Positions 1 to 7,787 of a DNA stretch of 34,968 nucleotides are shown here, in pieces. The stretch is taken from NCBI RefSeq assembly GCF_000875975.1, contig NZ_BAWW01000001.1:1-34968 (forward strand). The letters run 5' to 3'. The first letter of the stretch is position 1; every line of letters starts with the position of its first letter. The DNA comes from Parachlamydia acanthamoebae. Its GTDB lineage: Bacteria > Chlamydiota > Chlamydiia > Chlamydiales > Parachlamydiaceae. The translations under genes were made by a program, and so were the position numbers. The notes beneath the pieces were generated by a model that saw only the letters and a program-made list of their open reading frames with translations, made no database searches and had not been told where the DNA came from.

Positions 1-46
1 CGCCGCCAAGTCTTTTTTTATTCCATCCTTTGATGGACTATCTTTC

Positions 47-80
47 AAACCCTAATAACTCTCGTTGTTAGGGTTTTTTT
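47..80 (+). terminator. Intrinsic terminator
   Basis: A 13-bp stem (47-59 with 64-76, one G-T wobble) closes a 4-base TCTC loop and runs into a T tract (74-80). This is a textbook rho-independent terminator for a gene lying left of the window. The stem is nearly symmetric, with A residues opposite the T tract, so it could also work in the other direction. Confidence 0.85.
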
Positions 81-637
81 GTTTTACCGATTTTCTAATG
101 CTCATCCTGTGCATATACAATCTTACCGGGATAAAACTTCTCAAGAAGTTTTTGAGGATTCTCCAGAAAAAAGTATGCACCCTTTTTAATTTAACTCGCT
201 CTTTTTTTATTCCATTAAAGGCATAAATTATGAAGATGATCTATCGAATCGCTCTATATCCTATCACCGTTTGCTTCTATTCTTTCACGTAGATAAACCC
301 ATCGAGTAATTTTTTCGTAATAAATCTCCATGTCGTTAAGGATGAAAAAATATTTCGTCTCCCTGAATGTTAACCAGAAAAAAGTGCAATACCACCTGCA
401 GGTTTATTTTATAAAGGGAATGATCCTATTTTGTGAGAATGACGGCGAAGATCTTTCGCTTTTTACGCATCTTTTTCGCCAATATCTATACAGAAGGATC
501 GTGACCTCCAAGGCTATTTTTCTGTATCGATGATTTTCATCGCCTCTCATCAAGTATCTTTTTTTTTATTTTTATTGTTTTCAAAAAAAACATTTTTCTT
601 TATATCCAACATGTAATAGCAAACTATCGAGGATAAA
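81..637. other. Intergenic stretch, no convincing gene
   Basis: About 550 AT-rich bases between the left terminator and the esterase gene. One 67-codon ORF at 330-533 (+) has no well-placed ribosome binding site (an AAGG directly touches its second ATG at 342), and its product resembles nothing I know. I see no tRNA, repeat or strong hairpin. The last 30 bases hold the esterase ribosome binding site (GAGGAT). Confidence 0.5.
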
Positions 638-1603
638 ATGAAAACAGCAGAAGCATTAGTATTAGAACAAGAAACACAAAAATTTATCGATGAGCTCAAT
701 TCAAAAAATGCTCCTCCCATTTATACACTTCCAGTCCAAGAGGCACGCAAAATTTTAGAAAATTTGCAAGCCGGCAAAGTGGAAAAGCTTCCAGTAGATA
801 TTGAAGATTTAACTATTCCTGTGGGACCGGAAGGGGAAGTCTCTATACGTATTATACGACCAAAAAATAACAAACAAAAGTTACCCGTTATCATGTATCA
901 CCATGGTGGAGGTTGGATTTTAGGAAGCAAAGACACGCACGATCGTTTAGTACGAGAGCTTGCAAATGGAGCGCAGGCTGCTGTTGTGTTTATAAATTTT
1001 ACACCATCACCAGAAGCTAAATTCCCTAAGCCTGTCGAAGAAGCCTATGCGGCTCTCCAGTACATCAGCGAAAATGGGAGCAAATATAACCTCAATCCAA
1101 ATCATCTAGTTGTTGCAGGTGATAGTGTGGGCGGAAATATGGCGATTGCGATGACATTGCTTGCGAAAGAAAGAGGCGGCCCTAAAATTGATGCTCAGGT
1201 ACTATTTTATCCGGTAACTGATGCAGGTATGGATACACAATCCTATCACAAATACGCTGAAGGTCCTTGGTTGACAAAAGCTGCCATGGAATGGTTTTGG
1301 AATGCGTATGAACCAAATGTTTCTAATCGAAAAAAAATCACAGTTTCTCCACTTCAAGCGAGCATTGATCAGCTGAAAGGATTACCTGAGGCATTGATCA
1401 TGACAGATGAAAATGATGTATTACGTGATGAAGGGGAAGCATATGCCCACAAGTTAATGCAAGCAGGTGTTGATGTTACATCCATTCGTTTCTTGGGGAC
1501 ATGCCATGATTTTGCTTTGCTTAATCCTTTAGCTAATACTCCAGCGACTCGTGGAGCCATTGAGGCTGCGATACAGTATTTACGAAAAGTTTTCGCTCAT
1601 TAA
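638..1603 (+). CDS. Alpha/beta hydrolase, HSL-type esterase/lipase
   Basis: A 321-residue cytosolic esterase of the hormone-sensitive-lipase (GDSAG-type) family, which cleaves short- to medium-chain carboxylic esters. Visible motifs are the oxyanion-hole HHGGGW at residues 88-93, the nucleophile in GDSVGGN (Ser163), an acid in ENDVLRDEG (Asp260) and a histidine in the CHDF motif (His290). All members of the triad are therefore present at the usual spacing, and the length is normal for the family. No signal peptide is visible. A GAGGAT ribosome binding site sits 8-10 bases before the ATG. The gene has its own terminator and is transcribed alone. The natural substrate cannot be told from sequence. 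Alternative labels (acetylesterase, carboxylesterase) describe the same family. Confidence 0.92.
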   Translation: MKTAEALVLEQETQKFIDELNSKNAPPIYTLPVQEARKILENLQAGKVEKLPVDIEDLTIPVGPEGEVSIRIIRPKNNKQKLPVIMYHHGGGWILGSKDTHDRLVRELANGAQAAVVFINFTPSPEAKFPKPVEEAYAALQYISENGSKYNLNPNHLVVAGDSVGGNMAIAMTLLAKERGGPKIDAQVLFYPVTDAGMDTQSYHKYAEGPWLTKAAMEWFWNAYEPNVSNRKKITVSPLQASIDQLKGLPEALIMTDENDVLRDEGEAYAHKLMQAGVDVTSIRFLGTCHDFALLNPLANTPATRGAIEAAIQYLRKVFAH

Positions 1604-1613
1604 TTTGCCTTTT

Positions 1614-1648
1614 AAAGAGCTGCTTTCTGAATGGGAGCAGCTCTTTTT
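1614..1648 (+). terminator. Intrinsic terminator of esterase gene
   Basis: A perfect 11-bp inverted repeat (1614-1624 with 1636-1646, arm AAAGAGCTGCT) with an 11-base loop and a T tract at 1644-1648. It lies 11 bases after the esterase stop codon, so the esterase is a single-gene unit and the tRNA downstream needs its own promoter. Confidence 0.93.
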
Positions 1649-1672
1649 CATTTAATAACATTACAAAATGTC

Positions 1673-1701
1673 TTGCTTTTTCTCTGCAAACTTGCTAAAT
1701 T
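1673..1701 (+). promoter_or_regulatory. Sigma70-type promoter of the tRNA gene
   Basis: TTGCTT (1673-1678) and TAAATT (1696-1701) are separated by exactly 17 bases and end 14 bases before the first tRNA base. This is inferred from consensus match and position only. Confidence 0.55.
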
Positions 1702-1715
1702 GTGTTTTTTTCAAT

Positions 1716-1789
1716 GGGGCAATAGCTCAGTCGGTTAGAGCAGCGGACTCATAACCCGCTGGTCGCTGGTTCAAGTCCAGCTTGCCCCA
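1716..1789 (+). tRNA. tRNA with CAU anticodon (Ile2-like or elongator Met)
   Basis: A full cloverleaf can be drawn. The acceptor arm is GGGGCAA (1716-1722) with TTGCCCC (1782-1788) and discriminator A1789. The D arm is GCTC/GAGC. The anticodon loop CTCATAA gives CAU, and the T arm is GCTGG/CCAGC with a TTCAAGT loop. No CCA is encoded. The anticodon stem ends in an A-C mismatch next to the loop. From memory, the variable loop and T arm match the minor tRNA-Ile2 of E. coli (lysidine-modified CAU) better than elongator Met, but I cannot settle which it is. It is the attachment site of the element to its right: bases from 1743 onward are repeated at 14875. Confidence 0.93.
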
Positions 1790-1795
1790 CTTTTT
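1743..1795. repeat. attL: 53-bp direct repeat within the tRNA 3' end
   Basis: These 53 bases run from the anticodon stem through the tRNA 3' end into a short T tract. They recur without any mismatch at 14875-14927, where the 5' part of the tRNA is absent. This is the classic left attachment site of a tyrosine-recombinase element: the integrated DNA replaces the 3' end of the target tRNA and carries an identical copy. Confidence 0.93.
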
Positions 1796-1873
1796 ATAAC
1801 TTGTTGAGTAACAGTGCTTAAGGTTTATGATGATTACACTCAATCATTAAAAACCCAAGCCACAAAATGGGTC

Positions 1874-1892
1874 GTGGCACACAGGTGGCACA
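1874..1892 (+). promoter_or_regulatory. Candidate integrase arm-binding sites, left end
   Basis: Two copies of GTGGCACA (1874-1881 and 1885-1892), 11 bp apart start to start, lie between attL and the integrase gene. The right end of the element has the same pair of TGGCACA motifs with the same 11-bp step (14742 and 14753). Helically phased direct repeats shared by both ends are what arm-type sites of a lambda-like integrase look like. Function is inferred. Confidence 0.5.
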
Positions 1893-1983
1893 GTCTGACC
1901 CTATACACCTCAGCAAATCACAGCAATTATCATCACAGTGATCTTGTCACTGCTCACGCTAACCATCAAAATGGAGCATGAGC

Positions 1984-3087
1984 ATGGCCGAAGGCATTCA
2001 AAAAAGAATCAGCAAAAAAAACGTCGTAAGTTACAGGGTTCAGATTAGAGAAAGTGATGGGTTTCCACCAAAATCTAAGACCTTTCCTACTCTTCAGGAA
2101 GCAAAAGACTGGCAAAAACAGGAAAAAGCACGTAGACGGCAAGGATACGGTTCCTCTGATCTAATGACTGGTAAAAAGACTCTTATAGATCTTATTGATC
2201 GCTATGAAACGATTATCCTTCCTACCAAACCAAAAGATGCGAGAAATATGAAACGTCATCTCGATTGGTGGCGCAATAAAATTGGCAAATACGGACTCAC
2301 AAAAATTTCATCGGATCTCATAGCTCAGTGTAGGCAAGAATTAGCTGAAGGTGTGACTTCAAAGAAAACTAAACGCTCTCATGCTACAGTCAATCGCTAT
2401 TTGGCTACTTTATCTACGGTATTCACATATGGAATTAATGAATGTGGGTGGATTACTGATAATCCATGCCGACGAGTTTCAAAGTTTACAGAGTCAAAAG
2501 GACGCGATAGAATCGTAGCTGAGAATGAATTTACACGCTTATTTGAAGAATGCAAAAACAGCCGAAACGAACACTTGTTACCTGTTGTTGTGTTAGCAGT
2601 AACTACAGGCATGAGACGTGGTGAAATTTTAGGGCTAACTTGGGACTGTATTAATCTTGATAGACAAACAATAATCTTAAAGGAAACCAAAAATGGAAAA
2701 CAACGCACGGTTTCTATAGTAGGAGAAGCTTTAGAACTGCTTCGCTCTCATTATCAAAAAAGAAATCCCAATACACCTTATGTCTTTCCAGCAAAGAAAC
2801 GATTTGGAAAAATCTGTATAAGAAAGGCTTGGGATGAGGCTTTAAAACGTGCTGGGATTCAAAATCTGAGGATACATGATCTTCGACATACCTTTTGCAC
2901 ATATGCCTCCGAGACTGGTGCTTCAATTTTGGAATTGGCAGCAGCAATGGGGCACCAAACTTTACAAATGGTCAACCGTTATACTCATATGAATCAAAAG
3001 AAAATCACACATCAACTTTCTTCATCTGTAAATGAACGGATTTTTAAGGATATCAATGGCACAGACAAAACATCAAAAACTAGCTAG
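1984..3087 (+). CDS. int: Tyrosine-family integrase
   Basis: A phage-type site-specific recombinase of about 367 residues, expected to integrate and excise the element at the tRNA. The N-terminal 60 residues form an AP2-like arm-binding domain, a SAM-like core-binding domain follows (about 60-165), and the C-terminal catalytic domain has the box I arginine in TTGMRRGE (about residue 211), HDLRHT (about 298-303), MGH (about 324) and the tyrosine of NRYTHM (about 333). All catalytic residues are present, so the enzyme looks active. An ATG at 1978 also exists, but GGAG (1973-1976) is one base from it and seven bases from the ATG at 1984, so 1984 is the better start. It lies 189 bp inside attL and reads away from it, the usual arrangement. 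A decayed relative lies at 15110. Confidence 0.95.
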   Translation: MAEGIQKRISKKNVVSYRVQIRESDGFPPKSKTFPTLQEAKDWQKQEKARRRQGYGSSDLMTGKKTLIDLIDRYETIILPTKPKDARNMKRHLDWWRNKIGKYGLTKISSDLIAQCRQELAEGVTSKKTKRSHATVNRYLATLSTVFTYGINECGWITDNPCRRVSKFTESKGRDRIVAENEFTRLFEECKNSRNEHLLPVVVLAVTTGMRRGEILGLTWDCINLDRQTIILKETKNGKQRTVSIVGEALELLRSHYQKRNPNTPYVFPAKKRFGKICIRKAWDEALKRAGIQNLRIHDLRHTFCTYASETGASILELAAAMGHQTLQMVNRYTHMNQKKITHQLSSSVNERIFKDINGTDKTSKTS

Positions 3088-3196
3088 AGAATTATTGCTT
3101 CTTGCTCAAAAATCTCGCAAAAAGAACTTCTCTATACAACTTGAGTTGCCTACACTCAATCAAGTAGTAATAGGTATTATACAAACAATATTTTGA
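3056..3196 (+). CDS. Possible 46-aa ORF overlapping the integrase end
   Basis: An ATG at 3056 is preceded by AAGGA (3046-3050) at 5 bases. It opens a 46-codon frame that overlaps the last 32 bases of the integrase in another frame. Its TGA (3194-3196) overlaps the ATG of the next ORF as TGATG. The start of the product (MAQTKHQKLARELLLL) is basic and helical, with no known family. The ribosome binding site and the two overlaps are the only evidence. It could be a real small protein or a leader that couples translation of integrase and the following gene. Confidence 0.4.
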   Translation: MAQTKHQKLARELLLLAQKSRKKNFSIQLELPTLNQVVIGIIQTIF

Positions 3197-3966
3197 TGTG
3201 TTTAAAGCCATTGAAAACCATGGTTAAAGCATACCATTATGCTTTCTTCCATTTTAAAACAAACCCTACAGAATTTGAAATTCTGAAATTGAAGTGTCGA
3301 GGGGGCTTTATTGAGATAGTAGAAAGGAAATATCTTGAGAAGTCTCCTGTTAAACTGATTAAGAGATTTATCGCGTGGAATACCTTGATAAGCCGTTTAG
3401 AAGAAGATTTAACAATCTCACTAGATTATCCTTTATTGGATTTATGTAATCTTCCTATTGAACGAAAGCATTTCGATAAAATAAAGAAGGAATGGATGCA
3501 AAATTCTTTAATCTACCAAACTCAAACTATCGCAAGATATGAAAAGCAAAAACCCTTCATTCAAGCAGAGTATGCAAAGCAAAAAAAGCAAATGAGTGAT
3601 AACTTATTGAAAAAAGATGCTCTATCAATTTGGGAAGATTCTAAACAAAAATTCCAAGCACCTCTTTCTGAAAAATCTGATCTTAATGTTGTTTTTGAGG
3701 TCGCTATCAACCCACGTAATTTGGATTCAGTTAGCTTTGTTCCGTTGGAAGGAGATTCGATAGGCATTGCCTATGAAAAGGTGATGAATTCAATCCGCAC
3801 TAGAAAGGATCAACATCGTTTTGCCTTACGCAAAATCTATAAGGAAGAACTAGAAAAGGTTATTTTTAAAGATGTTATCATAAATAAGTCATTCAGAAAA
3901 TTGCCTTTAATACCCCTGAGGGAAATTTCTCGAAAAAACCACTTAAAAAACAAACAACAAAGTTAG
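3196..3966 (+). CDS. Hypothetical protein, possibly the 5' part of a split gene
   Basis: About 256 residues, rich in Lys and Glu, predicted soluble and helical, with no family I recognise. The ATG overlaps the stop of the 46-aa ORF (TGATG) and has no ribosome binding site of its own, which suggests translational coupling. Near its end, codons 3943-3951 read TTA AAA AAC and so contain A_AAA_AAC in phase. A -1 shift there enters exactly the frame of the 4005-4484 ORF, which is open from 3888. The two ORFs may therefore be one protein of about 430 residues, made by frameshifting or broken by a one-base indel in the A run. If fused, the C-terminal half looks like a diverged tyrosine-recombinase catalytic domain, but this is weak. 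Confidence 0.6.
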   Translation: MCLKPLKTMVKAYHYAFFHFKTNPTEFEILKLKCRGGFIEIVERKYLEKSPVKLIKRFIAWNTLISRLEEDLTISLDYPLLDLCNLPIERKHFDKIKKEWMQNSLIYQTQTIARYEKQKPFIQAEYAKQKKQMSDNLLKKDALSIWEDSKQKFQAPLSEKSDLNVVFEVAINPRNLDSVSFVPLEGDSIGIAYEKVMNSIRTRKDQHRFALRKIYKEELEKVIFKDVIINKSFRKLPLIPLREISRKNHLKNKQQS

Positions 3967-4004
3967 GAAGATGGGAAACCAGTCAAGTCATTGACTATCA
4001 AACA

Positions 4005-4484
4005 ATGAATTCTCTCTTCAATTACTTCTACAGGACTTTCATTTTAGACCCAGCAAATCTAAAAGCTGGTGATACTACCGTTATCATCTTAATTCGGATC
4101 TGGATAGCAACGCTAGATAGAGGCGAATCCGTAAGTACCAATGATATTCTTAAAATTACATCTCTAGACATCAATTTTCAAGACAGAATCTTGACGTTAA
4201 GAAAAGAAAGTTTTCCAATTCCTCATTGGATGTTTCTCTTACTAAGATGTTATTGCTCGGAGAAAAAACAAACTCGTGCTCACCGCATCTTCAAAAGCCT
4301 TGATATCCATGGAAAGTCGCTCGAAAGAGCTTTTCATGAAGCTTCTTATACTTTATTAGGACCAGGAATTACACCTATATTGCCTGAAGCAATGACATAT
4401 CTCCCTCATGGTTATCTTGAAGGCCGCATTCCTATATCAGAGCTTAACGATATGAGAAAGGTTGAGCCCTTAATCAGACCCTAG
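4005..4484 (+). CDS. Hypothetical protein, weakly recombinase-like; likely 3' part of a split gene
   Basis: The ORF from the first ATG has 159 codons, but no ribosome binding site precedes 4005 and the same frame is open back to 3888. That fits a continuation of the upstream ORF. The pattern in the middle (IWIATLDRGE, then ILKITSLDINFQDR and FPIPHWMFLLL) echoes the box I region of tyrosine recombinases, where RGE is followed by a beta sheet and a conserved IP. However, the HxxR and terminal Tyr motifs are missing, so it would not be catalytic. It could be a recombination accessory or directionality factor, or just a relic. The recombinase link is a hunch; the split-gene reading is better supported. 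Confidence 0.5.
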   Translation: MNSLFNYFYRTFILDPANLKAGDTTVIILIRIWIATLDRGESVSTNDILKITSLDINFQDRILTLRKESFPIPHWMFLLLRCYCSEKKQTRAHRIFKSLDIHGKSLERAFHEASYTLLGPGITPILPEAMTYLPHGYLEGRIPISELNDMRKVEPLIRP

Positions 4485-4765
4485 AAGCTTCTAAGACTAC
4501 TTTCTGAAAGAAAAGTTAGATTGATTCTTTTTTCGCTTTTCCAATGGCTCTATTTCACCTTTTGAGAATATCGTTTAGCATTCCTTTTTACAATTCTACC
4601 CACTTAATTGATAATCAATGATTTATTGAATTAAACAAGTCTTTAATTAGGTTTTTTTGTCTAACACAAGAACCCACGTCTCGTTCCGTAAATTCGATAT
4701 TCTGCTGAGATATGGTCAATTGAATTGAGTAAATAAATCATGATCACATCAAAAGGAGATTAGGT

Positions 4766-4975
4766 ATGGCTGAGAATAAGCGAGACGAAAGCTACTGCAC
4801 CATTAAGCAGATAGCTAATGACCCAACTTTTTGTTTTACAGTTCCTATGCTTAGGTATTACGTCCTTCATGCTCATCGTAATGGTCTATCCAAAGCTATA
4901 CGTCGAGTAGGTCGTAAAGTTTTAATTCGCCGAGATCAGTTTATAGAGTGGCTTGAAAAACAAACACGTCGATGA
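4766..4975 (+). CDS. Small HTH protein, AlpA/excisionase-like
   Basis: A 69-residue DNA-binding protein of the MerR/Xis/AlpA winged-helix type. The frame reads CTIKQIANDP, then a helix around residues 28-36, then GRKVLIRRDQFIEWLEKQ, the standard end of helix-turn-helix excisionase domains in which the R-x-x-F-x-x-W-L segment closes the wing. An AAGGAGA ribosome binding site lies 7 bases before the ATG. In satellites and small integrated elements, such genes sit between the integrase and the replication gene and control excision or switch on the replication module. The position here is the same, and a strong terminator follows directly, so it is likely expressed as its own unit. Confidence 0.75.
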   Translation: MAENKRDESYCTIKQIANDPTFCFTVPMLRYYVLHAHRNGLSKAIRRVGRKVLIRRDQFIEWLEKQTRR

Positions 4976-4996
4976 ACATACATCCGTATAAAACAC

Positions 4997-5029
4997 AAAG
5001 CCCTTGGAGATCGCAACTCCAGGGCTTTT
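4997..5029 (+). terminator. Intrinsic terminator after the HTH gene
   Basis: A 12-bp stem with one bulged T (4997-5009 with 5017-5028), a 7-base loop, then T residues. It separates the HTH gene from the helicase unit. It starts 22 bases after the HTH stop codon. Confidence 0.8.
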
Positions 5030-5044
5030 AACAAGGTAAACATT

Positions 5045-5182
5045 ATGAATGATAATATATCAAATAAGACAGTAAAGCCAGAAAATCCTTTAGTCAAAAC
5101 AGATTTCAAATTCGAAGGCTTATCTTTCGAAAGTAATAGTGATTTTGAAGTGGGTATTGAAGGAGGTATTTATGAAGGATAG
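5045..5182 (+). CDS. Possible 45-aa leader ORF before the helicase
   Basis: The ATG at 5045 follows an AAGGT-like site and opens 45 codons of an acidic peptide (ending in EVGIEGGIYEG). The ORF runs over the helicase ribosome binding site (AGGAGGT, 5161-5167) and stops 11 bases inside the helicase gene. An overlapping leader of this sort can couple or modulate translation of the next gene. No family is recognised. Confidence 0.4.
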   Translation: MNDNISNKTVKPENPLVKTDFKFEGLSFESNSDFEVGIEGGIYEG

Positions 5183-7061
5183 CAGTCAAATTATAGATTC
5201 TCTTCAAAAGCAATCGGACGATTTAGATCGTTTTGTGCTATTCAAATTTCAAAGTTCATTAGGAAAAGGGATTAAAAATCGCATTAAGTCAAATGGATGC
5301 CTTTGGAATGATGTATTTCGCGCTTGGATAGCTCCTATTAAAGACAAAAAAGCAGTAGAATCTATTTTTCGGGAAAATAACATTAGTTACGAAATCAAAG
5401 AAATATCAGCGCCAAACAGCATAATTCCAAAAGATGCTAAAACGGCTAACCTTCAAACATGTTCAGAAATACTACTTAGAAAAATCTTTGATGAGGAAAG
5501 GGAGTTGCTTGCAGATGTCTATCAATATGATTCATCACTTCGACCGGAAGATTTTAAAAATCCACCTTCAATAGAAGAAAAAACTGAAGTGCAAATTCAA
5601 TTGGAGAATGATTTTCATAGACGATTTCTTGATTTGGAAAAACAAAAAGAAAAGCAAAAATCCATCAATAATATCATTTCAGATCAAAGTGAAAAAATTT
5701 TATGTCATGATGCACCTGTAAATACCGCTAAATTTCTTATTAAAGATTCTTTCTCGCATCAAGAAGAGAGAACTATTCAATTTTGCTCAAATTCTTTTTG
5801 GTTATGGAAAGGTACTCATTATGTTGAAATTGATCCAAACAAAATTAGACAAATCACGTATAAATTTTTAGAAGATGCAAAAGTATTTAAGAATACTTGT
5901 TTAAAGAACTTTAATCCAAATCAAAATAAAGTAACTCAAATTATCGATGCTTTAAGGGCCGAGTGTTTTTTTGAGCACCATCCAGCAAATGGTACTATCT
6001 GGATTGATGGACGACAGATTCCAAATTCAAGGTACGTCATTTCCTTTCCGAACGGTATTTTTTCCATTGAGGACTGGTTAAAAGATGAGAAAATTGCCCT
6101 TATCCCTCCTACCCCTTCTCTCCTAAATACAAGTTGCTTGGATTTTAACTTTGATCCTAACGCTACCGAACCCAAAGAATGGTTGAAATTTTTGGAATCT
6201 TTATGGTCAGAAGATATAGAAAGTCAAAACGCAATTCAAGAATGGATGGGATATCTTCTTACACAGGACACAAAACATCAAAAAATTTTGTTAATAGTTG
6301 GACCTCCTAGAACAGGCAAGGGAACGATAGCTCGTATTTTAGAAACCTTACTGGGAGCTTCTAATGTAGCTGGGCCGACACTTGGCAGTCTTAATACTGA
6401 ATTTGGACTTCAACCCCTTTTAAACAAAACATTAATTATTATTTCAGATATACGCTTAGAAAGCATGAAAAGTTGTAGCACAACTGTAGAAAGACTTCTA
6501 AGTATTAGTGGGGAGGATTTATTAACTATAAATCGTAAGCATCAAATTCCCGTAACAGTTCGACTCCCAGCCAAAATCATTATGATGAGTAATGAACTCC
6601 CTGATTTAACTGATTCGAGCGGAGCTCTTGCCAATCGATATCTCGTCTTAAATCTTAAAACGAGTTGGCTACATCGTGAAGATACAGGTTTATTAGAAAG
6701 GCTAAAAATGGAGCTGTCAGGAATTTTGCTATGGGCTTTAAAAGGTCTTAAGCGATTAAACGAAAATGGACATTTCATTCAACCAAAAGCTTCTCTTGAG
6801 ACCATAGAAGAACTAAAAGAATTAAGTAGTCCTATTATGGTTTTTGTAGATGAAGTTTGTAACTTTGAACCAAAGGCGTGCACTTCTATCAAAAGTCTAT
6901 TCATTGCATGGAACCAATGGTGCACGTCAAATGGATACAAAAAAGGTACTACACAATCTTTTGGAAAATCTTTCAAAGCCGCTTTTCCAGAAATTAAAAA
7001 AAGAAGACTATCTTTTGAAGAAGGTAAGAGAGAATGGTGCTACATAGGAATTACTCTTTAA
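5172..7061 (+). CDS. P4/D5-type helicase, replication protein of the element
   Basis: A 629-residue member of the superfamily-3 helicases fused to phage/plasmid primases (P4 alpha / poxvirus D5 type). The C-terminal half has Walker A GPPRTGKGT at about residues 377-385, a Walker B-like strand LIIISDIR at about 420, sensor-like MMSNELPDL, and a D5-type winged-helix end. The N-terminal 200 residues show no TOPRIM or archaeo-eukaryotic primase motif that I can see, so it may be a helicase without primase activity. The start at 5172 is chosen because AGGAGGT lies 4 bases upstream; an in-frame GTG at 5139 has nothing. Such a protein would melt the element's origin and drive its replication after excision. 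The imperfect palindrome right after the gene is a candidate site of action. Confidence 0.88.
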   Translation: MKDSSQIIDSLQKQSDDLDRFVLFKFQSSLGKGIKNRIKSNGCLWNDVFRAWIAPIKDKKAVESIFRENNISYEIKEISAPNSIIPKDAKTANLQTCSEILLRKIFDEERELLADVYQYDSSLRPEDFKNPPSIEEKTEVQIQLENDFHRRFLDLEKQKEKQKSINNIISDQSEKILCHDAPVNTAKFLIKDSFSHQEERTIQFCSNSFWLWKGTHYVEIDPNKIRQITYKFLEDAKVFKNTCLKNFNPNQNKVTQIIDALRAECFFEHHPANGTIWIDGRQIPNSRYVISFPNGIFSIEDWLKDEKIALIPPTPSLLNTSCLDFNFDPNATEPKEWLKFLESLWSEDIESQNAIQEWMGYLLTQDTKHQKILLIVGPPRTGKGTIARILETLLGASNVAGPTLGSLNTEFGLQPLLNKTLIIISDIRLESMKSCSTTVERLLSISGEDLLTINRKHQIPVTVRLPAKIIMMSNELPDLTDSSGALANRYLVLNLKTSWLHREDTGLLERLKMELSGILLWALKGLKRLNENGHFIQPKASLETIEELKELSSPIMVFVDEVCNFEPKACTSIKSLFIAWNQWCTSNGYKKGTTQSFGKSFKAAFPEIKKRRLSFEEGKREWCYIGITL

Positions 7062-7074
7062 GACTTTGTGATTC

Positions 7075-7098
7075 ATGTCCTCGGACGTGCGCGGACAT
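7075..7098. promoter_or_regulatory. 24-bp imperfect palindrome after the helicase gene
   Basis: 20 of 24 positions are self-complementary around a central ACGT, with outer arms ATGTCC and GGACAT. It is GC-rich inside an AT-rich gap of 72 bp between the helicase and the next gene. Possible roles are an origin-proximal binding site for the helicase or a regulator, or a weak transcription pause. No T tract follows, so it is not a standard terminator. Confidence 0.4.
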
Positions 7099-7133
7099 AA
7101 AGCAAAATTAAATTCATGAAATAGGAGTGGTAT

Positions 7134-7787
7134 ATGGATAAAAAAATTATGCCTCAAATAGCAAGTGAGCGCAACTTAACAGCTGAAGAAAAAAAGACTA
7201 TTAGTATCTCGAAAAGAAAAAAACAAAAGCCTGAATCGATTTTTTGCTCTTCTGAGTGCGAAGACAAGGTTTTAGATATAGTTTTTGATAAAAATTTACC
7301 ACATAATGATGCTGTCGATTTGTTTGAAGCACGTCTCACAAGTGCAACAGGTCATTTAGACCGCAATTTAGGCATCCGCTTACTTGTAAAAGGCACTGAA
7401 GCTCTACCTAAAGAAAACCATGTGAATATAGCGGAGTCTCTAGATGAATTTGCAAAGGCTATGCAAGTATTTTCTCCTGAAGACGAATATGAAGGTCAAT
7501 TAATAGCACAATTAATAGTTCTTCATGAAAATGCATTGGAATTTTTGAATCGCGCCTCTCGTACAGACAGGATCGATTTTACAAATATTTATCTCAATGG
7601 AGCTTCTAAACTTCTAGCAAGGCATCATGAAACTTTAGATATGCTTCTTAAATATAGGAGAAAAGGAGAACAGCGTGTCTCTGTGGAACACGTTCATGTG
7701 TACAATGGGGGCAAAGCTATTGTAGGAAATGTGGACTCAGGGGGGGTAAATACAAAATTTGAGGAGGGTCCCCATGCAAAGGTGTAA
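7134..7787 (+). CDS. Conserved phage/plasmid-associated protein with HVHV motif
   Basis: 217 residues, mostly helical and acidic, ending in a conserved-looking tail with VSVEHVHVYNGGKAIVGNV (about residues 183-201). I know this tail from hypothetical proteins of proteobacterial phages and islands, where it usually reads VxVEHVHVHxGGQAIVGxV and the gene sits directly before one encoding an MHGG...KHG protein. That is exactly the arrangement here. Function is unknown in that family. The ribosome binding site is TAGGAG. The stop overlaps the start of the next gene by 14 bases, so the two are co-translated. Confidence 0.7.
   Translation: MDKKIMPQIASERNLTAEEKKTISISKRKKQKPESIFCSSECEDKVLDIVFDKNLPHNDAVDLFEARLTSATGHLDRNLGIRLLVKGTEALPKENHVNIAESLDEFAKAMQVFSPEDEYEGQLIAQLIVLHENALEFLNRASRTDRIDFTNIYLNGASKLLARHHETLDMLLKYRRKGEQRVSVEHVHVYNGGKAIVGNVDSGGVNTKFEEGPHAKV

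Noticed and set aside
330-533. 67-codon ORF in the left gap
   Set aside because: No spaced ribosome binding site, no recognisable product, ordinary length for a random frame in AT-rich DNA.
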